From assembly GCF_001638985.1 (NCBI RefSeq), contig NW_017265152.1, positions 190,849 to 254,848 of the forward strand: a stretch of 64,000 bases of DNA, given 5' to 3'. The position numbers and the translations under genes were made by a program. Every line of letters starts with the position of its first letter. The first letter of the stretch is position 1. Below the pieces are notes generated by a model. The model saw only the letters and a list, made by a program, of their open reading frames with translations. It did no database searches and was not told the origin of the DNA. Positions 1 to 16,291 of this stretch are shown in pieces. This stretch comes from Phycomyces blakesleeanus NRRL 1555(-). Lineage: Eukaryota; Mucoromycota; Mucoromycetes; Mucorales; Phycomycetaceae.

Positions 1-263
1 AAAGCTTCAAAGTCTTCATTTTCATCATCCATTATTAAATTAAAATATATTAATTAAAATAAAAATGTGTACTGTGCTAATTCAAAAGTGATGTCAGCAA
101 ATTATTGGCCACAGTTAGTCCATTAGAATCACAAAAAATCATGCGTAATTCTTTAAAATTATATATTTATATTTTATATTTTTGAAAGCATACATACATA
201 AACACACTCATATATCCATTTCATTTAATCTTATTGCTTCCATATCAGAATAATATTTACAGA
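1..263. other. AT-rich upstream region of the PFK-2/FBPase-2 gene
   Basis: No coding sequence is supported here. The stretch is strongly AT-rich and ends at the ATG at 264, so it most likely holds the promoter and 5' leader of the following gene. I see no clear conserved element. Confidence 0.4.
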
Positions 264-3058
<2,795 letters not shown>

Positions 3059-3105
3059 GGTCAAGTTGTGTAGTACCTCCCCTTCTCCTCCTTAATGGAT
3101 AGATA

Positions 3106-3137
<32 letters not shown>

Positions 3138-3747
3138 TAGACAATCAGACCCTTTTAAACATACAAACACACATTTTATACATACTATATACATATATAC
3201 ATATTATATATATGTATATCTATTGTGTATGGGTGTGTAAAACAGAAGAAACACCCTGGCTTCTAGTTATTTTCGTCAATTTTTAGGCAGTTTTTCTTTT
3301 TATTTAGTGTTTTTACCCGTTTCCCAGATCTCACCATTATATATATCTAATTATATATTGGACATCTCAAAAAGAAAGATTTTCAACATTGACTAGAAGC
3401 GTTTCACAGTTCTAGTAACCAAAAGAAAATATCATAAAGAAATAGATAATTCCTTTTTCCCTATTCTCCCTTGAGAGGGTTTTTCTTTTTAGTTGTTGTT
3501 ATTAATCCAGTTAATATGTGCTTATCAATTTGGCTAAAGGTATCTTAGGAACACAAAAAATAAAATAAAAAGGCTATTGTATACTGTACCTCATCAAAAG
3601 GATAGTGTAAAGCCTTTGTATGCCAATTCATGACGTATAGTGGCCAATAAATAGAATCAAGCAAAACCGAGATTATTAAGATTTGTATATTTGTGTAGCG
3701 TTTGGGCTTATTTTGCAGAGAAACCATAAAAAAATTGCACACGCTAA

Positions 3748-3784
<37 letters not shown>

Positions 3785-4484
3785 CCACCACCAACAACAC
3801 ACAGATACATAGATACATATATGTACATTATAAAGAAATTGAGCTTATTGTAGGACAGGTTACAAGAATATATGTGACTTTTTTTTTTCTTTTCGTTCTT
3901 TTCTTATCGATGCCGCTTAGCAACTGTTATACTTTACACACATGCTTGTAAATGTTCACACTTTATAAAATAAATAAAATAATATCACCTCATTAACCCA
4001 AGTAAACATGAAACAATCAAAAAGACAAAGGTCCTGTAGGTTGCACATTCGGTAGCTAAAGGGACAGAGTCATGTAATTTATATATATATATATATATAT
4101 TTATAAATAAGCTGTCGAATTACATTCCAAATAGTAAAGAAAAGATAGCGTAAGGTGTCTGTAGGCTTTGCAAAATGAAAAATATTTATGTGGTTTCAAA
4201 TTCAAAAAATTAATAACAATAAAGCAATAGAAAACAAAGCATGTAAATATATATTATATATATATATTGGTTGGTTGGTTGGTATGGAAATAAACAAGAT
4301 ATATGAATATCTGTATGTATGTATATTTTGGAAATAAGCAAATACTCATTCCAATGAAATAAGCGACAATGGAAATATAAAAAATTGGGTAATATTATAG
4401 CGTATATACACCTTTTCTTTAAGATAGAGAAGAAAAAGAGAGGGAGTGAGAGGAAAATGAGAAGGCTTAAGTATAGCCATGCTA
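3059..4484. other. Convergent intergenic region, 3' ends of two genes
   Basis: About 1.4 kb between the stops of two converging genes. It contains several (TA)n runs, for example near 3118-3137, 3752-3777 and 4080-4102, and short A/T-rich tracts. I see no gene and no RNA structure I can name; it presumably holds both 3' UTRs. Confidence 0.4.
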
Positions 4485-7161
<2,677 letters not shown>

Positions 7162-8180
7162 TCCGTTCAATTCAAAGGAGCTTTTTTTGTTTTCGTTTTT
7201 ATTTTTACTCTCGAGAAATAAAAGAATAGTTAAAGAGCTTTGAGAACATATATGCTATATTCCTTGATTTTTTATTGGTTAAAAAATAAGTTAGTTTCCT
7301 ATGGATTGTTGCAGAAGGCCTGACATTAAAATTTACAACAGAAATGTTTTACAATGGTATTGCTGGCTTGCGATATATACTTTTAGCAAACGATAGGCGA
7401 GAAATGAGGTGACCCATTAAAGTCATATATTTATATATATAATAGAAATTACGTATATTATTATCTGCGTAAACCCAAGCCGATACTCTTGTTATTCTTT
7501 TCTCTCTTTTTTAGGAAAAATAAGAACTCAAAATAAGACATACAGTGATTGTGTATGTGTATGTGTAGGTATTTTTCTTTTGTTTTATACCATTGTATTG
7601 TAAGCCACAAAATATAACTGACAAATACTTTGATAATAAAATGAAAATGATTATCGAAGCTGGCTTTAGTAGATTAATATGGTTTTTGAATAATATGGTT
7701 AAAGGATAACCTGTCTACTGTTCTTGCCTACAAGGTTCTCAAAAGAACTTATTTAATATATTAGGTAAAGTTCTTGAGAAATGTATGCCTAGCGACTTTT
7801 TCAAATCAAACAATTTAAACAACAAAATATATAAAAAAAATACCGTGAAGTTATCTACATTCATACTATAGCACTTGCGTAAAATATGTATGGGGTGGAC
7901 AGGATAAAAAAAAGTAGGAACAAGTTCAAGAATGTAAGTCCTATTATTGGATTAGAGTTTAAAGAAACAGAGACTTTGAACTTTCAAAACGAAGTCAAAA
8001 AAGTTCAAACGATTTTGACTGGCTGGTCTCCTTCTATTGTCAATTACATTAAAAAAAAACATGCTTTTGATAGAAGAGATGTTATTGTAAGTACTTGCTT
8101 TTATCTAATATATATTTGAACCTTTGAACATTTTAGTATATCCACACCAATTGTGTAAAATCGATAGTATATAAATTTCA
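7162..8180. other. Intergenic region left of the transposon island
   Basis: AT-rich sequence between the kinase start and the first MULE copy. The only notable item is the possible orphan exon at 7886-8089 listed separately. No other feature is supported. Confidence 0.4.
7886..8089 (+). other. Possible orphan first exon next to a transposon
   Basis: An ATG-initiated open stretch (MYGVDRIKKSRNKFKN...) of 68 codons ends exactly at a strong donor, GTAAGT at 8090. A plausible acceptor lies near 8133, but the reading stops soon after and the MULE copy begins at about 8181. It could be the 5' part of a host gene cut off by the insertion, or a chance open frame. I recognise no family in it. Confidence 0.2.
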
Positions 8181-8504
8181 GCTATCATTCGGGCCCGACG
8201 TTTCTGTAGAGTATTAAAAATATTCTAAACACTGCTTTCCATTGTGTATTGGACTCCTGGAAAGTGACTATGGTCCAGCCTTCAATGGTGGCAGAGTACC
8301 TTTAAGCAAAAAAAATGTGCCCTGAAGAAATTAGTGAAAAACCTGTTATTAAACCTTCTTTTCTTTTATATATTCATCCTATAAGCATCAGATATCTAAA
8401 TAACATAATTTTATTTCAGAAGAAACAAGACTGCTACTTCTACCATTACAGAATAGTATTTATAAAAACAATGTTAATAATGTCTCAATAGAAATCACTT
8501 TAAC

Positions 8505-10454
8505 ATGAATACTATCAATAAAGAATTAGTTCTTGTCGACAGAAATAAATATTATTCTGCTCAAAAAGATTTTATTACTACACCAATCAATGGCTATGTC
8601 AACATGAATGTAGCAATCTTTAAGATGCAAGAGTATGCACTTTCTAACAATCTCACTCTTGTAACCAAAGACCATAAACCAACCCGAGTTTACTTAAGGT
8701 GCACCAGGGGTGGTCATTATAGAAACACTCATAAAATTGAAGATTGTGGTTGTGTTAAAACTCGTCCTAGCTCAAAAACTGGATGTCCGTATACGATAAA
8801 ACTATCATACAAAAAAGGAATCAGGTGATATTTTCCCTTGAAAGCTTCCAACGAAATGGGAGCTTCCATAATCATCTTCTTTGATGACAAATGCTTGGAA
8901 CCAACTTTTAAAGGGGGATTGTTGAGAGTTGCTGCTTAAGATGTTAAGCAAATTTCTAAGCTTGTAGAGACAAAGGCCAAGACTTGTGAGATCCAAAGGA
9001 TTATCATGGATGAAACAGATGATGTTTATATGCTGTAAGTTAGCAATACAAGCAATATCAAGACTGCTTTTGCTTGAGTTTCTAGCCCTGTTACCCAGAA
9101 TGCAGAAACTAGACTTGTTGAGATGATGGAAGCAAAAGTTTTCTAAACACACAACGACATCAATGGAGGCAATTCACTGGAAATGGTATTTTTTATCATC
9201 TAAAAGATGATGGAGAGAGCTCGCTGCTTCTCGGAAGTTATGATGGTTGATGCGACATATTTTATCAATAACTTGGAGATGCCCCTGATTTGCGTGGAAG
9301 GTATCTACAATCTTGGAGGAGAAACCCTCAAATCTTTCTCAATTGCCTTTGCCTGTGTCTCTAATGAACAGCAAGGCACATATCTTTGGTTCCTTCAGCA
9401 ACTCGAGTCTTTTGTTTTCAAAGGAAAGACACTGATCACAGTGTCTGTGACAGACAAGTGCGCTGCATTGATGAACGCTCTGGACAGTGTATTTCCAGAT
9501 AAAAATAAGATGCTTTGCTATTGACACATGTTAAATAGCGTGGAGAAGGCTCTTTTGGAAAAAGTAGGCTTGGAAGAAAGGAAGGAATAGCTTACAGGAT
9601 ACATAGCCAGCATGATCCATAATACAACCAAGAAAGAGTTTGACTTAGCTCTCAACAAGTTCAACAAAGTTTCTGATAGTACGAAGGTAAAAAATGGCAA
9701 GCAAAAAGTGCCAGCTGCAGTTTACTTCAATGACAAGTGGGTTGTATGTAAGGAGAAGTGGGTAGGCTACCTTACTTCCAAATTGATGCATTTTGGGTGT
9801 ACAACGTCGCGAAGAGTGGAAAGTGCACATCATGCTTTGAAAAGAAGTATATCTGCTATAGAATCTCTGGACCTTGCCTTCGAGAGTATTGAAAGATACA
9901 TCGAAAGTCTTTCTCAAGCCTTTCGAAATGTAGAGGTAAGGGAATCTATGACGGTTGACCCTCTTGTTGAACGAAACAATCTTTCATCCAAGCTACTCAT
10001 GAAGGTGTCAAAGCGAGCTTTACTTTTGGTAGACCAGGAGATTCGGGTTGTGTGTGACAGCAGTACTTATTGCAAATGTATGAACAAGCTTCAATATGGT
10101 TTACCTTGCCGCCATTGTTTGCCTGCTGGAAGGGAAATATGTATTTCCGATATTCCTGAAATGTGGCTGATTGAACCTAGAATGGCGAAACAAGCCAAAA
10201 ATACTCTCGAAGAAACAATCAGAGTTGATAAAAAACCAGAGGTGTGGATGGAGGAGATAATTAAACTTGAGACACTTTTTCGCTCTTGTGAGGGTAGCCA
10301 GCAAGTAGCTAAACTCTTGAATAAGATCAAGAATGTTACTTCTGAATTCGAAGGCAAAACTGGGAACCCTTCGATTAACTTTCAAGCCCCAGAAAAAATC
10401 AAGTACCCTGACAAACGGAATGATAGTGCACGTCCAACGTACCTCCCCAAATAA
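8505..10454 (+). pseudogene. MULE transposase relic (copy 1)
   Basis: Collinear with the copy 2 transposase from MNTINKE onward but interrupted by several stops: after KKGIR at 8826-8828, at about 8938, in the 9040-9145 stretch, a Trp-to-stop in the CYWHM motif at 9522-9524, and a Glu-to-stop at about 9588-9590. Between breaks the domains are still readable: the FAR1-like Cys/His region, the first catalytic block (MMVDATYF at about 9241), the second (VTDKCAALMN at about 9450) and a SWIM zinc finger, CKCMN...LPCRHC, near 10074-10118. It cannot encode a full transposase. The scattered stops suggest it is older or less constrained than copy 2. Confidence 0.85.
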
Positions 10455-10569
10455 TTTGGTCAGGAAAACTGGAGGAAGATCAGTGTTTCGTCTGGTCATG
10501 TAAGATAAAAAAAAATAACGTAACAAATTATTGATATGTATCTTGAAATACTAGGCTGGCCTTAAGGCA

Positions 10570-11519
10570 ATGGTTAGGTTGAGACCCAGAATGAGGGAAG
10601 GAAATCCTGTAGCTACACAAAAAACAAAACAAAAGCAAACAAGAGTCTCTCGACCCAGGTAATATGCTTTCTTATTTTACAGTGTGATTGAATCCATAAA
10701 GAAAAATATCGTCTTATACTTATATGCTTTTTAGTTTCTGCCCCCCAAAAAAATGGGTTGATAAGACCTGTCACCGCTCTAGAAGATTACCAGTATGATA
10801 AGCGCACCTCTGTTGGCAAGAGGGTTAAATTCCAGCCCGGTTTTCCTGTCTCTCATGAGATAGTCGGTGTCGTTAAGGGTGGGTTTAACCTGACTGCTGA
10901 TGGGCGGCGTGGTTTTCGGGTACTTGCCCACTTGATCTATAAAGATCAAAACAAATTCCCTCTTGTAAAAAGAGATATGATTTCTGTCTTGCCAAAATAC
11001 AAGGAGACATATGCAAATACATTTGGAACTGATATTAAATAATTAAAAGACATCATAAAACATGGTTTTGATCTTTGCATCAACAATAACAACACCAACA
11101 CCAACTTCATCCCAGCATGTTTAGATGCTAGTATGTGTTTTAATACATCCGACTGTGCTCAACTAGCTTCAGACACATATATACGACCAGTCTGTGCCTA
11201 CTCATATAGCCCCAACACCACTTCTGTGTCGTTTCTTCCCTTTGCTCATCCCAAAAACACCTCAAAACAGCAACAACCTCTGATTTTTAATCATGTTAAC
11301 AATAACGACTGGACAACAGTAAACCTTTCCCGCAATATCTCAAGGAAATGGCCAATTATTCCTGAGTTATTCCTTTTGGGCTGTGTCAGAAACCAGATTC
11401 CCAACAGCTTTGATACTTACTGGAACAAGTTTAAAGAGTTCAATAAGTATGATTACAGAAATGGCATGCTCTCTTTTCTTTCCGATCAAGAGGGACCTAT
11501 TGATCTCACTATAAAATAA
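10570..11519 (+). pseudogene. OTU cysteine protease gene relic (copy 1)
   Basis: Homologous to the spliced OTU gene of copy 2. The first exon starts at the ATG at 10570 but its reading frame is shifted before the exon end; only one copy of the small repeat unit is present, spliced at about 10658 to 10735. The main exon still reads DYQYDKRTSVGKRVKFQPGFP. The nucleophile motif is D-G-R-R-G-F-R where copy 2 has D-G-W-C-G-F-R (codon CGT for TGT). The catalytic-His motif is N-N-D-W where copy 2 has S-N-H-W. A stop follows at 11039-11041. The protein would therefore be both truncated and catalytically dead. Confidence 0.85.
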
Positions 11520-12786
11520 TCTATTTTTTTCTTCTATTTTTCTTTTATTATATTATATTTTATTAGTTAGACAATCTTGTTTAAACCTTTATAAATCTTA
11601 TCAATCTGTTTCTTTGCGTCCACATAAACTATCTATCACTTGCGAGTTAAATGACTCTCCTCTCTGTTTTTTCATAGAAATCATTTGTGGGAAGTACTTT
11701 ACCCTTCGAGTTACACTTATATCCAGCGAATTAAAAAGCATAAATGTCGAATAGTGTTACATAGATTTAACCAAACTATCTTCAGATATCTTATCTTATG
11801 CATTTCTATCTATCTATTTTATAAATTCAAGTGTTGGCTCTCTATAACTTTGGATCCAAGTAGTATATAGATATAATTGTGTGTTAGAAGTTTTGGTTGA
11901 ATTGAATATCTTGATCATGAGAATACTAACATAATATCTCAAAAATTTGCACTTTCTCAATAAAAGAAAATATTGTATTTGCTTGTAGAATCACTTTTTT
12001 CTCATTTGTTTTCTATGAAACTTTTACTGAATTTATATGCTATTTGAATATATGTAATTAGAGACTTTTTTTTTGGCCTTTTGTGAATATTTTTTTTTAT
12101 TTTTTTGTATCTTTGATAAAATATCTCATGTACATGTTGTAAGGAAATAATAAAGAGTTTTTACAGAAGAAATAAAAACAAAAACATGAATTTTGTAAAG
12201 ATATATTAGCTTAACTATAATGCAAACTTTCTTAGGCATAAAAGGCTGCATTACCTTTATATCCATTATGAAAGTTTTTGAAAAAAGATGCAAATTACAT
12301 GGTTTATAATCTTTTCCACTTAAATCACACAAAATGAAAATATATGATTTATGTCTCAAGTTAAATCGTGAAAGTATGACTTGTCAGCAACCATAGGTAT
12401 GTGATTTGTTGACGGGAACCAAATTAGTCGTGTTTGGGACACGACGTTGTGTCTCTCGGGCACAACATTTACAAATTGTATATTTTGTATACACTGCTAT
12501 AAAAAAATAAAACTTTTAACAGAATTGCTACTCAAGTACAGCTAGGAATTCGAATATATTAAATAAAGAAATAATTTGTTCATGAATAAAATTATTTATA
12601 TTTTAATAAATTGATTTTACTCATACAAACTACTTTGGGTGGTCAGGGACCAGATAAGATTGCTGGATGACGGACAAGTCACTCTTTATGAGACCGGTAA
12701 ATGCTAAAGTGCGGAGGTCCAATAAACGTAGTGCTCCAGAGAAACGTTGTGCCCAAGAGGAAAAGTGTCTTGCCCGAATAACTAGC

Positions 12787-14512
12787 GCTTGCTTTTTTAT
12801 TATATATATATATACTTTATACAGCAAAAAAATCCAAAAAGATAAAATTTATAAGCACTTTTAAGAGCATCTTCAGCAGTCCACTTTATCTCCACTTTTA
12901 CATTAAATTTAAAGATTTAGCTAAAGTTTGTCCTCCCAGCAGTTCGATTAAATTCACTTTAAATATAACAGTCCCTTTTCTTTATCTTCCTATTAAATTT
13001 AATAGGAAGATAAAATTTATTGATGAAAACGCTCTCAAAATTTATTTAAAGAAAAAGATAAATCGAACTGCTGGGAAAATTGACCTTTTCTTTAGCTAAA
13101 GTAGCGGTGTTTAACTCTAGATAAATTAAAAGTTCTCTCACTGCTGAAGTTGCTCTAAGTAGGTAAAAAAAATTAGTAAATTTACTAGTAATGTTTTTGT
13201 AAACCTTTTTTTTTGGAAGAAAGATTGTGGCTTTATTTGTACTCCACTCTTTGCTTCCAGTGTATGCTTGTAATGTCAGAATATAGGACGGCTTTCTTCA
13301 TATAAACGTTTATACAAGCTGATATTCTGTTATGTAGAGCATATATAGATATATAGCTATTCTATAATGTCTCTTATGCTAAATAATATTCTCTTTTCTT
13401 TAAAAAAAATATCTCTAACTTTTGAACACTCCAAATTGATGCCTTTTGGAGTGTCTGGTTTATGTATTCAACTAAAAAAAATTGTACTTTTAGAAACAAC
13501 TCGTATTTTTGCTATTGGGCATTTAAAGAGCTTATTGAAGTGGTGCAAGTTTCCCGAATTTCAGGGTTCTATGCTTTTTGAGAGTAAAAAAATCGGATAT
13601 TTTGATCAAAATTCGAGTAATTGTAATATAATAAACCTCGAAGAGGTGGATCACAATGTGTCTCACCAGGTTACTTAAAGCCAAAAAAAACATTGCTTAT
13701 TTGATTCTATTTTTAATTTTCTATAATTGAAAAGCTATGATTACCATTGGTGTGCATTTGCATATGCTTGTAGAAATCTTAAAAAATATCATTTCCAGTA
13801 CACTCATATTTAATCAACCATAGAAAAGGTTCATTTATACAAAGGCTCCGTGCTTCAAACTAAAATAGTCTCAAGCGAACCAAAGCTAGACTATGAACCT
13901 CAAAATAATAAGTGGAATCATACTATACAGTACTGTAGCGCATTATATTGTATTACAAAACAAAAGTTATAAATCAAAGCCTTTAATCCAACAGAGTATT
14001 ATTTCTAGGTTATTCGTGCATCCAGTTGAGTTTGGTATACAAGCGCAAAATATCAAAAGCACTAGATCCTATAAATCGATAATTAGTAATCGATAGCGTC
14101 TTGCTCCCAACCAAACAAAACCTATACATTCAGTAGCAGTAGATTGTCTCTTTGCTTTCATATTGTGCCGTCAGTCAGTCTGAGCAATATCAGAAAAAAA
14201 TAGTAAATAAGCAGAGCCTTTAAAAGGTGATTTATATATATGTAATAGCCATTTTACTAGCTTGATCTATCTGTGACCAGGCTAGCACAATTGCAAGCAC
14301 CACTACTTTTTCATGGTGTATAATGTAACTTATATAAATAATTATAATTATCGATAGAATGGTGTATATTTGAACACATATAAATGTAAAGTGTTTCAGG
14401 CAGTTGGGTTATTCTGTATTAATTTCTCAGTTGGATTATGATTGGTTTATAAAGTAGTACAAACCAAGGTCGATTGACAAACACTAGCCTAGACCCTGTT
14501 CTTCTTTCGCTA
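12787..14512. other. Spacer between the inverted MULE copies
   Basis: About 1.7 kb of AT-rich DNA between the right end of copy 1 and the nearest end of copy 2. It contains the MITE at 12865-13155. The longest open frame, 13367-13678 (+, 103 codons, starting MSLMLNNILFSLKK), has no family I recognise and AT-driven composition, so I do not call it a gene. Confidence 0.5.
12865..13155. mobile_element. PIF/Harbinger-type MITE
   Basis: A 291-bp non-coding element with terminal inverted repeats, GAGCATCTTCAGCAGT at the left and ACTGCTGAAGTTGCTC at the right. It is flanked by direct TAA duplications (12862-12864 and 13156-13158), the target-site signature of PIF/Harbinger elements. The inside is also largely palindromic: CCCAGCAGTTCGATT near 12936 pairs with AATCGAACTGCTGGG near 13062, and the centre near 12987-13012 is a near-perfect hairpin. 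It has no coding capacity. The GAGCAT(C)TxCAGCAG terminus is typical of this superfamily. Confidence 0.85.
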
Positions 14513-14828
14513 ATTATTCGGGCCAGACACTTTTCCTCTCGGGCACGACGTTTCTCTGGAGCACTACGTTTATTGAATCTCCGCCTTTCACCATTTACCG
14601 GCCTCATAAAAAGTGATTTGTTGTCCGGCATCCAGCAATTTTATCTGGTCCCTAACCACCCAAAGTAGTTTATATGAGTAAAATCAATCTATCAAAATAT
14701 AAATAATTTAATTCATGAATAAGGTACATCTTCATTTAATATAACGGAATTTCTAGGTGTACTTAAGTAGTAACCATATTAAAATTTCTATTTTTTTTAT
14801 GCAGTATATACAAAATATACAATTTGTA

Positions 14829-15076
14829 AACGTCGTGCCCGAGAGGCAAAACGTCGTGTCCCAAACGTGACTGTGTAAGAAACGTCGTGTTCGAGAGGCA
14901 AAACGTCGTGTCCCAAACGTGACTGTGTAAGAAACGTCGTGTTCGAGAGGCAAAACGTCATGTCCCAAACGTGACTGTGTAAGAAACGTCGTGTTCGAGA
15001 GGCAAAACGTCATGTCCCAAACGTGACTGTGTAAGAAACGTCGTGCTCGAGAGGCATAACGTCGTGTCCTAAATGT
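14829..15076. repeat. 52-bp tandem array inside MULE copy 2
   Basis: Four full 52-bp units plus a partial fifth, with unit starts spaced exactly 52 bp (motif CGTCGTG at 14831, 14883, 14935, 14987 and 15039). Each unit contains CGTCGTG(C/T)(C/T)CGAGAGGC and CGTC(G/A)TGTCCCAAACGTGAC. The first motif is the same as the inner part of the element's terminal repeats (CGTCGTGCCCGAGAGG). Copy 1 has only a single equivalent at about 12428-12470. Confidence 0.9.
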
Positions 15077-16291
15077 GGCGATAGAATAATTGTGTTCAAG
15101 AAAACTGTTGATGCAATATTTTACTTATTGAAAGTAAAGCTTCTATAAGTATAATTATAGAGGTTTCTAGAATTTTACTTTACATTTTAAAGAGTTCATA
15201 TTCAATGCAATGTCTTTTTTATTGTAGTTCTCATGCAATAAACGCACAATATAAAATAAATAAATAAAAATTGTGACCACACCTATTTCTGTAAAAACAC
15301 AAGATCTATTTGGTTCCCGTCAACAAATCATATACCTGCTGTTGCTGATGAGTCATTTTTTCACGATTTAACTTGAGACATAAATCATATATTTTCATTT
15401 TATGTGATTTAAGTGGAAAAGATTATAATCCATATAATTTGCATTTTTTTCAAAAACTTTCGTAATAGATATAAAGGTAATGAAGCCTTTTATGCCTAAG
15501 AAAGTTTGCATAGCAGTAAAGCTAATATATTTTTACAAAATTCATGTTTTTACTTTTTATTTTTTATTTTTATTTCTTCTGTAAAAACTCTTTCTATCAT
15601 TTCCTTGCAACATGTACATGAGATATTTTATCAAAAATACAAAAAATGAAAAATATTCATATAAGACCAAAAAAAGTTTTTAATTACATATATTCAGATA
15701 ACATATGAATCCAGTAAAAGTTTCATAGAAAACAAATGAGAAAAAAGTGATTCTACAAGCAAATACAATATTTTATTTTATTGAAAAAAAGCAAATTTTT
15801 GAGATATTACGTTAGTTTTCTCATGATCGACCCTTTCAATTCAACTAAAAATCCTAGAACACATACATATATCTATAAACTACTTGGATCCAAAGTTATA
15901 GAGAGCCAAGTCTTGAATTGATGAAATAAATAGATGCAAATGCATAATATAACATATTCGAAGATAATTTGGCTCGATCTGTGTAACACCATCCGATATT
16001 TATGATTTTTAATTCGCTGGTTATAAGTGTAACTCGAAGGGTAAAGTACTTCCCACGAATGATCTCTAGGAAAAAACAGAGCGGAAAGTCATTTAACCCA
16101 CAAGTGATAGATAGCTTATGTTGATGCAAAGAAACAAATTGATAAGATTTATAAAGATTTAAAAAAATTGTCTAGCTAATAAAATATAAAAGCAAATGAG
16201 TAAATAAATAAGAAAAGATCTAGCTAATAAAATATAAGTAATAAAGTATAATTAAAAGAGTAATAAAATAGAAAAGAATATCGAAAAGAAA

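Larger units (their letters stand above)
8181..12786 (+). mobile_element. Mutator-like (MULE-OTU) transposon copy 1, degenerate
   Basis: This is the plus-oriented copy of an element whose reverse-oriented relative lies at about 14513-19932. The order is left terminal repeat (from about 8181, GCTATCATTCGGGCCCGACG), transposase relic 8505-10454, OTU-gene relic 10570-11519, AT-rich 3' region, and right terminal repeat (about 12734-12786, ending CCCGAATAACTAGC). Compared with copy 2 the left terminal repeat lacks about 21 bp lying between two GACG repeats, so it is shortened. Homology between the copies covers the coding parts and the non-coding 3' region (12120-12480 against the reverse complement of 15300-15620). 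I found no convincing target-site duplication around 8181/12786, so the exact ends are approximate by several bases. Confidence 0.8.

Noticed and set aside
3118..3137. (TA)n and other dinucleotide runs as regulatory elements
   Set aside because: Such runs occur throughout the window in introns and intergenic DNA; nothing marks individual ones as functional.
12787..14512. Direct target-site duplications for the two MULE copies
   Set aside because: I compared the flanks of both copies (8170-8181/12786-12796 and 14500-14513/19932-19942) and found no 8-10 bp match, so none is annotated.
14753..15013. 86-codon minus-strand ORF with LPLEHDVSYTV-like repeats
   Set aside because: It simply translates the 52-bp tandem array inside MULE copy 2; 52 is not a multiple of three, so the repeat is read in changing frames, which is not expected of a repeat protein.
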